Origin: Pestalotiopsis fici W106-1
Taxonomy: Eukaryota; Ascomycota; Sordariomycetes; Amphisphaeriales; Sporocadaceae
Length of the DNA: 64,000 bases
Reading direction: 5' to 3'
NCBI RefSeq assembly: GCF_000516985.1
Contig: NW_006917095.1
Location: 1,927,077 to 1,991,076, forward strand
Positions 35,094 to 47,246 of this stretch are shown one piece after another (the stretch's first letter is position 1; the number at the start of each line of letters is the position of its first letter). The position numbers and the translations under genes are program-made. Under the pieces are notes generated by a model that was given only the letters and a program-made list of their open reading frames with translations, made no database searches and was not told where the DNA came from.

Positions 35094-36664
35094 TCAGTAC
35101 AGGCCAATCTGGTTCAATGATTGACCAATCGACCCCTTTGGAATCTCGTCCTCGTAGACTGGAAAGTCTTCCTCCTGTAGCTTAGCTGCGGTGATTTCGA
35201 CATCTTTCCAGACACGGAGGATGTTCCCTCCAGCAACCTTCGCGGCGTCGACATCGGAAACACCGCGTCTCAACAACTCGGCAAAAAGCTCAGGGTACTT
35301 GGAAACATCTTCCAGTCCTTTCGGCACGGATGGAATACCATCAAAATCGCTGCCGACACCTACATGATCATAACCGATGAGATCACCGATGTAGGTGATG
35401 TGATCTGCGACCTTGTCAAGTGTAGCATTCTCTGGCACGGGCGCAGGAACGCCATTGTCATTGCCGACGTCTTCACAGGAGATGAAGTCGGGAGCAAAAT
35501 TGACTGTAAAACCATCAGCAGACAAATTCGGCGGAATATCCTTCTAAAATCGACTTACCCATGACGATAGAGTTTGTTTTCTTGACCAGCTGAAGGATAT
35601 CATCGGGCACATTTCTTGGGTGCGGGCAAATAGAGAACGCAGAAGAGTGGCTATACATGACGGGTGCCTTGCTTCCCTCCCAGTCACTTCCGCCAAGAAC
35701 GTCGCGCATGGTGTCCGCACTGACATGAGCCAGATCCACGATCATGCCAATGCGGTTCATCTCGTGAACAAGCTTCTTGCCCTTGGGAGAGAGACCTCCC
35801 CAATATGGCTCAGCCTTGCGGAAAGGATGCTCAACGAGTGCAGAGTCCGCAAAGATATTGCCACAGTTATGGGTCAGCGTGACATATCGAGCACCTAAAC
35901 TGTGAAAGAGGCGCAAATTGGCAACGGAATTACCAATTTGGTGGAGACCCTCGACGCCCAAGGGTGAAATGAGTTTACCCTCCTTGAACGATGCCAAGGC
36001 AGAGTCGGCGGTGATGCCAATCACATTGGAGAAGTCCTTGGAAAAGGCGGCACTGAGGCGGTTTACGAGATCAATCTGCTCAAGCGTGAACTGAACGCCT
36101 GTCATTTGTTAGATCCAAATAGAGTTAAAGGTATGAATGGATGCGATTGTGTCAAAAAACCTACTGCTTCTGTAGTTCTCGTCCGACCAGTCCGACCCAT
36201 TTGCTGGACAAGGAGCGAAAACACTCCAAAAGGCACCTCCATTCTGCCCAGCCCTCAATCGTGGTAGGTCAACTTGCATTGGTAATCCTGTCTCGCTAAA
36301 TGCCTCGGAGAAGTTGCCATAGATCTTGTTGTGATACAAGGCGCGGACGAGCAGTGGAAAATCATCATGTCCATCTAAGAGACTACTGTCAGAGGTGCGA
36401 AAGAGTGTTTTCAAATACACGTAGCTGACCTATAAGCGGCGTTGTAGATAGGATGTTATGAACTCGGTTTTCTACCGTCTGCGGACGCAAGCGTGAGTAG
36501 GCGTGGCAAGCTGGGTGATAAGACCTGGTGGTAGGATGGACCAGCGTTCCGAGGAGTAGAAAGTTAATGATGATAGCAGCGAGGACACCCCGGTTGCGAG
36601 AAGGAGCTCGCTTCTCTACTTGTTGAGGATAGCCCTCCTCGAGAGGGAGTTCTTTCTCAGACAT
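35094..36664 (-). CDS. membrane-anchored M19 (renal-type) dipeptidase
   Basis: Four exons (36664-36430, 36374-36165, 36098-35559, 35503-35094) give 464 residues, and every join keeps phase. Residues about 25-45 form a membrane or signal-anchor helix (NRGVLAAIIINFLLLGTLV). M19 metal and active-site motifs follow: DGHDDFP (His and Asp ligands), VTLTHN, IVDLAHVS, VMYSHSS and VGVGSDFDG. These enzymes hydrolyse dipeptides, and in some cases cysteinyl-glycine or modified dipeptides, with a dizinc centre. The type II orientation would place the catalytic domain in the lumen or outside the cell. Its physiological substrate cannot be told. No secondary-metabolite genes lie beside it. Confidence 0.93.
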
Positions 36665-38889
36665 TTTGCGTAGATATCGTCCAGCAGTTGATATGTAAGC
36701 AGGTTGACACAGAGGACCTGAGTTCTGAACACTCTACGCTCCACAGCAGCAATTCTCTTCAGAGAGGAAAAAAAAAGTTTTGAGAGTCGTCGGCCCTCGA
36801 AGAATATTGACTCAATTGCCAATCTCAAATTCAACCAAGGTGTTGGAAGCAATCAAGGAGCCTTGTTCGCGATCGTTAGTTGTTGGCCGCTGTAAGGTGA
36901 GAGGCGAGAGTCGCTGGACCGTAACTGCCTCATTCGGAGGCCCCCGCCAGGGCGGCGATCTCGTCATCCCGGCCGCTATGGTGAGCAAGCACGATTAAAG
37001 TCGATCGGCAAACAGCCGAAAATGACTATATAAAGTTCAAAGCTCGGGACCTCGAGTATGCTATACTGTGTACTGTCTGTCTATACTGGTGTAACCATGC
37101 TCAAACCTTGTGTCTCTCTGGCAGACAACTTGCAAATGCCCGCAATTATTTCTTTTTGGAGATTGTCTTATATACACCTGCAAGAATCGTTTATTTGGGC
37201 AGAATTCATGCGGCACGGGGCGATTGCACTAACTTTTGAGTTAGTTCCCGACAACTTGGCTTACCTAGTATACCACTATGCTGTCTGTTACAATTGTAGC
37301 ACAACCTTCTGAGCATCTGTGACATCTCATAAAGGAGAGATCTGATATGAAAGCTCGGCATCGGCGGAAATAAACAAAGAAAAGGGCATTCCACCTGGTA
37401 AATACAAAAGCAAGGCTTGCACATGACATGTCTGGTTATGGGGTATATTCAGACGTGTGTTGCGCGCGTGCCTTTTACCCGTTCTCTCTATCTGAGCGTT
37501 GGGTGGATCGCAGCAAATGGCACTTGAGAAATAACCCCTGAAAGCTGCACCAGGCGGCACCCTGTCAGCTCATTTCATTTTGAGGCTCAGTTGGCTAGGC
37601 TTGCTAGGTACCGACACATGTCACCGTTAGTACGGAGGGACCACATACCTACCGATTACTGTACAAGACTGGTGTTGAAACGAAGAAAACATTCGCCCGA
37701 GCACGGGAATTCCCAAAAGAAGCAAACAAGTGACAAAAGGAGACATGTTGAGGGTATTTCTCTGCGCCGAAACATAGTTTACGTCCATATGGTAAAGTTG
37801 ATGCAACACAAAAACAAGGTAATCTAGTATTCAGCATAAATTCGTTGGCCGGTACTCGCGAGATTCCAAAGAAAAAACTCAGACATGAGATGAACCAGGA
37901 CTTTTCCGGGGTAATAAGGGCGTTGATGGGGTCCATCGGACTAAACGGTTTGCTCGTATATGTGTCCCGACGTGTTCTAATTTCCTGGCATTCGTGCAAT
38001 GAAATCGAACCGTGAACGTCCCCTGCATCGATTAGGCATCTTGCGGCACCGGTAGCGGGTCTGTCAGCGGGCGGGCTTTGAGGCGATGTTTGAGCTAAGG
38101 TAGGGGGCACGGCCGCACATCTTGGGCTTCCTCAGTGGCTTTGCACAGCTTTCTCCTCCCTAGGTAGTAGCTTGCCTCCAGGGTAGAATAGACGGTCAGT
38201 TCTTTGGCTGGCGGTACATGTCCGTCCATTTCAGCAAGGATAGGTACCTACGACAGGCTCGTCATTCCCGCCCGTCGACCAATGACGGCAGCTCCTGGCT
38301 GACAGCTTTCTCTGGCCGCTCAGCTGCAAGAGGTGGCAGGTAACTGTAATGGGCAAAATGCGATTTCGCTGATGGGCGACTCGAAAAAAATAAACATCGA
38401 CCCCATCACTTTCTCTTCGTATTCACTTCTTCAAACAGCAGCACTTTTTTTTTTTGGGAGAGCGAGCCACAAGGCCGTCTTTGTGTTACTTTACCAAGAC
38501 CATTGTGTCACTTACGACGAAACGCAGATTTACCTACTCGACTTCTCAAGTCCCTCTTTGCCAGCACGGCCTGTCTACCCAACCAACCGCTTGTACTGTC
38601 ATCGTCTGTTGGCATCAAGCTACCAGAACCCAGTTTGCCGACCCAACCCCGATCGACCCAAAAACAAGCCTGGGGATTCAGCCCTCTAAGCCACCCGGCG
38701 CTTGTTTATCGATTCGGCTTTCTTTGTGTGCATCACATACGGCATTCTCTCCTACATGACCACGACTGGTGATGAATCACGACCCGTAGCAATTTACTAC
38801 TCCATTGATTATCTATTTCCTTGCCTTTAGCCCTGTCATTGTCGTTTTCAAAATCCCCCCAAAGCAGTTCTTTTTTTGATTCAGCCATT
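36665..38889. other. divergent region dipeptidase / RGD2, 2.2 kb
   Basis: No gene is supported. It contains two copies of the palindromic string TAGGTACC (37605-37612 and, as full TAGGTACCTA, 38241-38250). The last 450 bases are CT-rich with many short upstream ATG frames and look like the RGD2 leader. Confidence 0.5.
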
Positions 38890-41594
38890 ATGCCTGGTTT
38901 CGCCGACTCGTTCTGGTCGGCCGACTATGCGGCAGGTAAACATGATGACCCAAAATCGACTACACCATCCTTCTGCCATACTGACCATGTTTCGCAGGGC
39001 TCGGTGTTCTGTTTGGAAAGCTTCAACAAGGAGTACAAGAGAACCGACAGGTCCTGACCATTGCCCGCTTGCGCGCCGAGGCAGAGGAGGTTTATGGCCA
39101 AAAGCTAAGCGACATTGCACCTGCTGCCGACAAGATCGCCGGTGGCTTCTCTCGCGACGATGGCGCCAGCACCAGAAAGGCCTACGATGGCGTACGAGGT
39201 GAGATGGAGGACGCCGCAAAGAACCACCTGAAGATCGCCCAGAGTATCCGGGATTTGGTGGTGAACCCTTTCTCCAGGTGGTGTGATGCGCATGAGTCGC
39301 GCCTCCAGGAGTCGCAAGACGAACTTCAAGTCCGCATCAAAGCCCATGATCGCCAGGCCGAGCTGGTCAAGAAGCTGCGCAGCAACTACTTCAACAAGTG
39401 TCGTCTCGTCGAGGATCTCGAGGAAGAGAACAAGATGGCCTTCCAAACCGCCGAAACGAGCCCAAAACAGCCAAGCAATGTGCCTGAGATTAAGATTTCA
39501 GAAAACAAGGAAGAGGAAGATGACGAAATTTACGAGATCGGAGACGAAACATACCAGACCGAGCAGGTCAAGAAGATTCTCGAACATATGATCAACACCA
39601 TTAAGATGGGCGAGACAAAGGTTCCTATTCTTGGAACCTATCTTAACACATCCAGCGGATCGGACATTGTCGAATACCTGCAGAGATACATGAACACTAC
39701 AAGCATGAGCTATGCCGAGAGGATTGGACAAGATCTTATCACCAACGGCTTTCTGCGCCTGGTTGGAAACGTTGGCAACACTTTTGCCAACAGCTCCAAG
39801 CTCTTCTACCAATGGAAGCCCAGTGCTTTCAAATTGGCCGGAGTCCCGGAAAAGAAGGCGGCACCCATTTCCAGAACTTTCTCCATGCCTACTTCTGAAG
39901 GTAGCACCGACTCTCCCGTGATCGGCACCGTCAGTGAATATCTTCAAGGCTGGGGCCTCAACAACCAATACCCGAACGAGACCCCGCCGGATCGTCTTCG
40001 CCGCGAAGCCAGAGAATCGGACGAGAAGTACAAGGCTGGTGTTCAAAAGCTGGACGAGATGCGCTGTGAGCTGGAGGAGGCCATTCTTCTCCACCTCAAG
40101 TTCCTGGAGCGCTGCGAGCTGGACAGATTGAAGGCAGTCAAGACTGTGGTCCTCGACTTTTCGGGAACCATTGGCAATGTCATCCCCAGTCTGCAGGCAA
40201 CCGTCGACCGGATGGTCCTGTATCAAGAAACGGTTCAGCCAATGGGCGACCTCCGTTATCTATTGGAAAACTACCGGACCGGCAGTTTTGCACCAAAAGT
40301 TGTAACATATGAGAACTATTACAACAAGGTCGATGAGCAGACGTTTGGCGTGGATCTCGAGGCCCGTGCTAGAGCCGACAGGAAGCGTGTACCCATCATT
40401 ATCACAACTCTGCTCACATATCTGGACAGCCACTATCCCGATCTCGAGGGTGATGCAGCCAGACGCGACGTATGGCTTGTGGAGGTGCCTTTGGCACAAG
40501 TCCACAAGCTGCGGGCCAAGATCAACAACGGTAAAGCTTTCACAGCTGAGACTTTGACGGATGCCGAGGTTCCCACAGTCGCCAGTCTTCTAAAGCTTTA
40601 CCTGCTCGAGCTTCCTGGTAAGTCACCAACCTGAAAACCATGGATGATGCGGAGAACTAATGTCGTTCTAGATTCCCTTGTTTCTTCCCATGTCTATGAA
40701 ATCATCCGCACAATCTACAACACACCAGCAACTGATGGCTCTGAAGATGCGCGGATCGGTGTTCTTCAGCAGACCCTCTCACAGCTCCGCCTTACCAACA
40801 TTGCCACCCTCGATGCCTGCATGAATCATTTTACCCGCCTGATTGATCTTACTTCTGCGGACGAGCAGTACGTTGCTGCTCTTGCTACATCTTTGGCTCC
40901 CTGCATTCTGCGGCCCCGCACCGAGACTTCCTTGACAATGGAGGAGAAGCATGCCTACCGATTGATTCGCGATCTGTTCCAGCACAAGGACGCCATCTTT
41001 TCTGAACTGAAGCGCATGTCCACGCTGAACCACTCCAGCTCCGTTTCGGCACCTAGGCCGCGGGCGATTAGCACCGACGAGAGTAACAGGCGCGCCCATA
41101 TGGAGGAGCGCCAGCGAGCTCTTCTCGAGAAGGCTGGTGGCAGGAGTCGTGCTACTAGTCCCGCACCGAGTCCACGCCACCGCCGTGATCGCAGTGTAGG
41201 AGGTCCCGAAACTCGATTCCCCATCCAGACCTCGCCGACATCTACCACTGACCGTCACCGCGCGAGCATGGCCAGCTTTCCCGGTGGTATTGTGAAGCGG
41301 TCTAGTCTTGAGGTGCCCGACAACACCGGAACCGCACCAGCGCCCGCTAGCGAGATCAACGGTGCCAATGGCGAGGCTGCGACCGACGAGGGCTCTGTCA
41401 TTGAAAAGAGGAATAGTCTGGGCCGCAGTAGCGCTAGATTCGAACGTGGAAGACGTGTTACTGTTTCGAGGGACTCGGCTCCACCGGCAGCGATTGGCGA
41501 GGAGGAAAACGCGGCGCCTGAAAGTGCTGCAGCACCAGATTCTCCGTCGGCTGTTCACTCCGTAACCCTTGTCGATAAGCCCATGGAGGACTAG
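38890..41594 (+). CDS. RGD2: F-BAR / DEP / RhoGAP protein, Rgd2-like
   Basis: Three exons (38890-38935, 38998-40617, 40672-41594) give 862 residues. The N-terminus (GFADSFWSADYAAGLGVLFGKL) begins an FCH/F-BAR domain. A DEP domain interrupts it (about 205-290, SGSDIVEYLQRYMN and GFLRLVGN), then the second F-BAR half follows (about 335-430) and a RhoGAP domain (about 455-650) with VPTVASLLKLYLLELPDSL and LAPCILRP. This order is that of Rgd2 in yeast and Rga7-type proteins, membrane-bending scaffolds at polarity and division sites. The position of the catalytic arginine finger (family consensus FRVSG) reads WLVEV here, so GAP activity is doubtful. The Ser/Pro-rich tail (about 660-862) looks like a phosphoregulatory region. 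Confidence 0.93.
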
Positions 41595-42420
41595 CTGTGC
41601 ATCTTTTGAATGGGTTTTATCGCTTCTGGCGTACCGACGGGAGCAGAGGTATCAAAAGCGTTGGGTGGGGGCAAGGTCGGCTCGTTTGTATTGCATTCTA
41701 ATTGAGCAGTAATCCAGTCCATCTGGCTCGTGAGCTCATATATGGAGGCGTTGGATGGCTGAGAAGTGCATATAATATATGTATTTCTCTTTCCTTTTGT
41801 ATGTAAAAGACTGTACGCTTCACGAAGACGGTTTTCACGAAGAGACGGTTCTATACCACTTATAGTACACTTTCCAATTCCTATTTACATGCTGAAATGA
41901 AGACATTGGTGAAACGAGAATGTATCCAAGATTGCCACAGAACGTCAGTTTGATACGCCTACCTGTGGTTATCGTTCAAGCACAGGTGAATATGAACGCC
42001 TCGAGGTCGCGAGAGGAGGAGTGTTGTAAAAGTACCAGCTCCCTGGCAACAGGCATTTGAGGTAATGGAAGGGCTGGTAGGTGTAAATGCAGGAGCTTTG
42101 TTTGAGTCCTTTCAACCTCGCGGCAGTAGTTGACACGTGGACCGGGTGCACGAATATGGAGAAGACCCGATGCTCAGCTCGCAACAAGTACCGGGACTTT
42201 TCCTACTTGCTAAGGCAGCAGTGAGTGCTTGATGTTCTGTGAACGGCGGCAGTCATGTTTGTGATTTGCCTGGGGGCTGCCGAGGATTGAGGGCAATCAG
42301 ATGCCACTTTCTCGAAAGGGGTCTCATTTCTCGGGAAAGCACTCTTGGTTTCTGTGTCTGGAAGAGCCCTTTGGTTCATACTTGGATATCTTGGAAAGAA
42401 TGAATGGCAGATTGTGCTTT
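41595..42420. other. RGD2 3' flank
   Basis: This is non-coding and AT-rich. A near-repeat (CACGAAGACGGTT / CACGAAGAGACGGTT) occurs near 41820-41850. Nothing else is seen. Confidence 0.5.
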
Positions 42421-42915
42421 CTACACTACATTTGGGGTTTGTTTATTTATCTTCGGGCTGGTCCTAGGTCGCTTATAAAAACCCCAAGGCTCACGGATTT
42501 CTTCCCTTTCCCAATGCTTCTTCTCGAACAACTCTGGCGAGGGAAACCAACACAAGGCTACCATTGAAGAAATCCTATCATGCACAACCATTTCAAATTT
42601 CTCTCTTTTTCTACCACAATCACGAGTCGCACAGATGTGAAAGATATTGAAAAACTCCTCAGTCCACCAAAGCCCAAGCACCAGTCTTCCGAGGCCATCT
42701 CTGATGACGGTCATCATACGATACATCACCTCGTCATACCACGGTAACAACCATAACGACATCAAGAAGGATCTCATGTCAACCCAGAGTTCTACCATCC
42801 CAGTAAGTGCGACCGTGATTGAAATAAGGATCACGTCGTTGACCGTGCTAAGCACTAATATCCTCACTGCTACCTGCGGGTGCCGCAAAGTCACGAGAGC
42901 CCACCGGTTGGTCAT
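42421..42915 (-). CDS. hypothetical small protein (doubtful)
   Basis: A 164-residue frame starts with ATG and is rich in Trp, Met, Val and Leu in its first half (RILVLSTVNDVILISITVAL could be one membrane helix), then charged. No family is recognised and there is no clear TATA or leader. It lies between two convergent genes, where long chance frames are possible. I list it because its length is above most chance frames here. Confidence 0.2.
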   Translation of the reverse strand: MTNRWALVTLRHPQVAVRILVLSTVNDVILISITVALTGMVELWVDMRSFLMSLWLLPWYDEVMYRMMTVIRDGLGRLVLGLWWTEEFFNIFHICATRDCGRKREKFEMVVHDRISSMVALCWFPSPELFEKKHWEREEIREPWGFYKRPRTSPKINKQTPNVV

Positions 42916-43511
42916 CTTGTGAAAAGGATGTGTGTTCAACGTTAAGGCCCTTTACCCAATCATGGCCATTTTGGATCTTCTGGTCCTGACCGTACAATCA
43001 ATACCCGAGAAGAGACGCCATGGCACTTTTTGGCGACTAGAATGCAAGCTATTGCAATTTGTTACTCATTAGCTTAGTTTAACTAGAAATCCATCATACT
43101 AGACGTCTCCGTATTTTTATGAAATGATGCTTGAATCGAAAGTTCACGGGTTTGAAGCCACAACTGACATCACCTTGTGATTTTCCCGGGCTCCCTTTGT
43201 TGACGTTGTATTGTCGGAGATGTTTGTTGGTGCTGGGACAAGCCTTGTTTTACTCGGATTTGTTGGCCCTTGATTCATCTTTGTTTATTCGTTTTCCCCG
43301 CTCTTTCTTCTTATTCTTTTTTTTTTCTTTTTCTCCACATTCGCAACATTTGTATCCAGCAACCTGGGGCAGGCCCGTGGTTATGGGACAAGGCCTGACG
43401 ACGGGTGGACCGTGATATAAAGGAATATATCCATGGCTGAATTCATTCTAACATCTGTCTCATGCTCTTTGAGCTGGTCAGTAGGATGTCTTTTTCAGAT
43501 TTAGAGGGTGA
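42916..43511. other. non-coding region before SNF2 gene end
   Basis: This holds pyrimidine tracts (about 43300-43335) and no recognised gene. It is probably 3' flank of the SNF2 gene. Confidence 0.5.
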
Positions 43512-46500
43512 TCAATGCCCTACCTCCCACCTTTTCTCTACTTCACGAGCCTCTGTTGCGTCGTCCATGTTGATAGATTTATCGATGATTCTCAACTTTT
43601 GCTGCTGCACGCTCTGGACATACTTTTTATTTTAAGCAGACGAGTTAGTACCTGATTAACCAGTGATGGGGTTAGTTAATGGAATAATGCTCACTCACAG
43701 TCTCTACGGAATTCGGAACGATGTATCGAATGACTGTGACTTTCTGCGTCTGCCCGATGCGATACACTCGGTCGACGGCTTGCGCTTCTACCGTCGGATT
43801 CCAATGCGGCTCGAGCAAGTGCACCATACTGGCGGCTGTAAAATTGACTCTAAACAGTGATAGCTTATTGTTAGTTGACAGAACAATTGGGATGCGAGGA
43901 AGGACAAAAGAAAAATAATATGAAGAAATCACATACCCTTCGGCAGCACTTCCTAGACTGGCTAGCATTACTCTGCAATTCGGATTGTCCTTGAATTCTT
44001 GCATGGCATTTTGCCGTCCTCGGAGACTGGTTTTACCGTCGATGCGCTGGAATGCGAGCTGCTCCTTCTCGAGTGCCAACCCTACGAGGTCCAGCATCTT
44101 GGTCCAGTAACTGAATACTACGCTACCATATTATGAGTTGTGACTTTCTGAGACCTGGATGAAGAATGTACACACCTTTTTTGTGGTTTGCCGTTCGTTC
44201 CTGTTACTGTCTGCTGCTTGAGGGTTTCCAACAATGCTACAACCTTGGCGGATGGCTGATATCGAGCTTTGGACGGACTAGAGCTTCCGTCCTTGTCTGC
44301 TGTGTTAGAAAAGGTATCGTATCCATTTGACCCTTCCGAGTTTAGACAATTGCTGCATAGAGAATCTAGTCCATCCGAATCCGAGCCTGAGATGATATCA
44401 AGTTCACCCTCACAGCTGGAACATTTTCCGCCATGAAATCGATGTGCCTCCAGTATGGAGAAGGAGGACGCAGAGTTTTTGGATTTCATCTTGACAACTT
44501 CATCAGGTAAAAGTTGCGCCCCATGATCGCAAATGAGTCGTAGCCAGTTGATAAGAGATAGAATATTCTCTTCCTTGTTCTTCCGGGACGTGGTTTCTCG
44601 CGACTGCTTACCCAAACCAGCGGCCCTCTCTTTGGCGAGTTCCTTGAAGTCATTGTACAGAGCCTGATCAGCTTCGTGTAGACGGACCTTGTGCACTATT
44701 TCTGAGCGCTCAGGTAGGCTCAAGTCATTATGAGACAAGCATTTCTGCTTGGTTCTCCGCAGACATGTTGTTCGAATGAGCCGCTGTAAACGATCAATGC
44801 TTATTTCGTCATTTGTCTCCAAGGGCTTGACAATCCAGGACATGAATTTGGCTTTTTGCTCAAAGGGGGAAACCCGTATGAAACTGAGCAAGGCGCCATA
44901 GTCATCGAGACTGTTGTGGATTGGTGTTCCGGTCAAGCACCAACGATATCGACAATTGAGAGCACAGACAGACCGAAAAGCCTGCTTTGCACGATTTCGG
45001 ATGTGGTGGGCTGGCCCAAGATTAGTGGTGACATCCATGAAATTCTTAGCCAATCCCACTTCTCTCACCTTCATCTAGTACGACCCGGAGCCATTTCCAG
45101 GATAGCAGAGGACTGCTCTTTTCCGGCGATCCGCATTCGGCTCGAAGCGTCTCATAGGTTGTGATGACAACGTCATAGTCCTCAAAACGATTGGCAAGGC
45201 TTTCTCTACCTGGCCCATGGTATATGACTCTTCGCATCTGCCCCTCATGGATGTGCCTGGTGCGACATATATGTCAGGCCTTCGTGTTCGATCACTTGAA
45301 ACTCATGACATAACTTACTCTGATATCTGGGTCTCCCAGCCGTACAAGGCTTCAGTTCTTGTAAGCAGACTCCTTGTATCGTGATGTTCAATGTTCAACT
45401 CACTCGACATTGGGGCAACGATGAGCGTGCCTTGATATCTTGAATTCTGATTTCCATGTACTAATGTTTCCTCATAGTCCAAAGATGAGCATATTAGCGC
45501 CAGCATGCTAAGCGTCTTGCCAAGGCCCATATCCTTTACAGCTTGTGTTAGTATCCGACCAAGTACAAGTGTGAAAGTGACATACGTCGGCAAGGATTCC
45601 TCCCATGGGTGGCGCGGGTCTGTTCTCCAACGATCTTGTGACTGTGTGACGATACCTGATAGTCAAGCTTAGGGATTGGAGCATCTCTCATATGGCAAAG
45701 ATAAAACGAATGAGTACTTACTGCAAGACTTGACTCTTACTATTGAGTTCACGTTTCCAGAGTGGGGAAAATATTGGCTCTTCAACATAACCACGCTCCT
45801 TCTCTTGCATCATCGTTAGCGCGGTGGTTTGATGGCTGTCTGCAATCAGCAATTATTGATAAACATGACGTGAAATCGGCACCTTACCTCATTAGCGGCG
45901 AGCAAAGTCGCGGACTTATGTGTGCGCGAACCACTGTTGCTGCACTTTCGTCTGCAGCTGCGTTGTCGAACATTCGCAGCCAACGACTCTCGCCCAGTCC
46001 GTCGCCTAGCATGTTGTGGGGAGAATCATCACCCATGTCATCGGGGCTTAGATACTTGAGTTCTGGCATTCCGGCGCCAGGGCGGCAGAGGTAGTGGGGA
46101 TTGTCATATATGATACCAGGTTTAATTTCGTCAGCAAATGGATGTTGAAGAAAGAAGCCCGCATCCGAAAGCAGACCGCCAATTTTGTCTTTGTCGCCGC
46201 GCGGGCCGTAAATCGCGATACGTAAGCTGTGCTCTGGGATAAGACGAGCTAAAACGCTCTTCTTCGTTGCGGGCTTGCTCATCGCTTTTGATTCCTTGGT
46301 CCCCGAGACCAAGAGCGTGGCATCGAGTTCAAGGGAAAATTGTCGAAGTATATTTATCAGGTGCGAGTTGTTCAAAATACCAGCATTCCGATCAGAGCTT
46401 GGATCATGAAGTAAGAAGATACTTCCAAATGATTTCAAATTCACGGGCACAGAATAAGGTCTGAGCTCCTGTTCAATAGAGGATGTGGGAGTGGCTATGA

Positions 46501-47246
46501 CCTTGATGCTGATCAGCACGTTGAACAAGCCTTCGGTAGTAGACATGACTTACAACACCATAACAAATATTCGAATCATTACTTATTTGTTTCGTGGGCT
46601 CAATCAATAGTTGTTGAGGTGAGGTGTCCATTATCATTTGGTTGGGTTCCGGGGCCTCGAATGTCGGTTGATCACCTGGGTTCATGTCGCTGACATTGTC
46701 CTCACCAGTATCTTTCTGGTTCGAGAGTGACTGGGGATCTTCGACCACTTGATACGCTAGATTTCTTGTCCACGCATGATGTCCCAAGGGCAGTTCCTGG
46801 GGTGATTGGTCAAGCTGCTCACTCATTTGCAGGCTCAGGGTAGATTCCTGATGATTGATATGTGGTGTCCAGCTGTGAGTGTCATTCGCTAGCGCATGAT
46901 CTACCCCGTGCATCCCATGAAATGACGCATCAGCAGGTTCGATGGAGAGCGAGCCATCGAGGTGATTACCAAAACCATTGTCAAGCCGAATGTCGGATTC
47001 GCTAGGAAGATCACCGTTGAAATAGTCGAAAACATTCCAGTCATCGCTGGGAAGATCTTCTGATAGCATAATTGTATCTTCAAATTCCTGAGGCCAGTCA
47101 TTGTTCACAGCCACCCGCTCCGCAGCATCAAGATGAGGCTCGGTGCGGTGTTTTTTGTTTTCGCGGTCATCGGCGCCTGGGGAGGGACTCGGTCGCTTAC
47201 TGCCTGCATTTGGCTGCAAATTCCAAAAATCGCCACCGCGGTTCAT
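43512..47246 (-). CDS. SNF2-family ATPase, RAD5/HLTF-like, with degenerate RING
   Basis: Eleven exons on the minus strand: 47246-46554, 46501-45888, 45835-45722, 45655-45586, 45533-45404, 45349-45319, 45256-45069, 45010-44176, 44122-43937, 43849-43699 and 43622-43512. All phases agree and give 1040 residues. Motifs rebuilt across junctions include QTTALTMM, GGILADDMGLGKTLS, LIVAPMSTLYGW, VVLDEAHHIRN, WCLTGTPIHN, VVFSYWTKMLDLV and AVDRVYRIGQ. This is the HLTF/Rad5/Rad16 branch. Where Rad5 carries a RING between the lobes, only four cysteines remain (C810, C813, C832, C835). The N-terminal 230 residues are acidic and disordered. The expected role is DNA translocation in chromatin or repair; ubiquitin-ligase activity is unlikely. 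One exon is only 31 nt. Confidence 0.88.
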
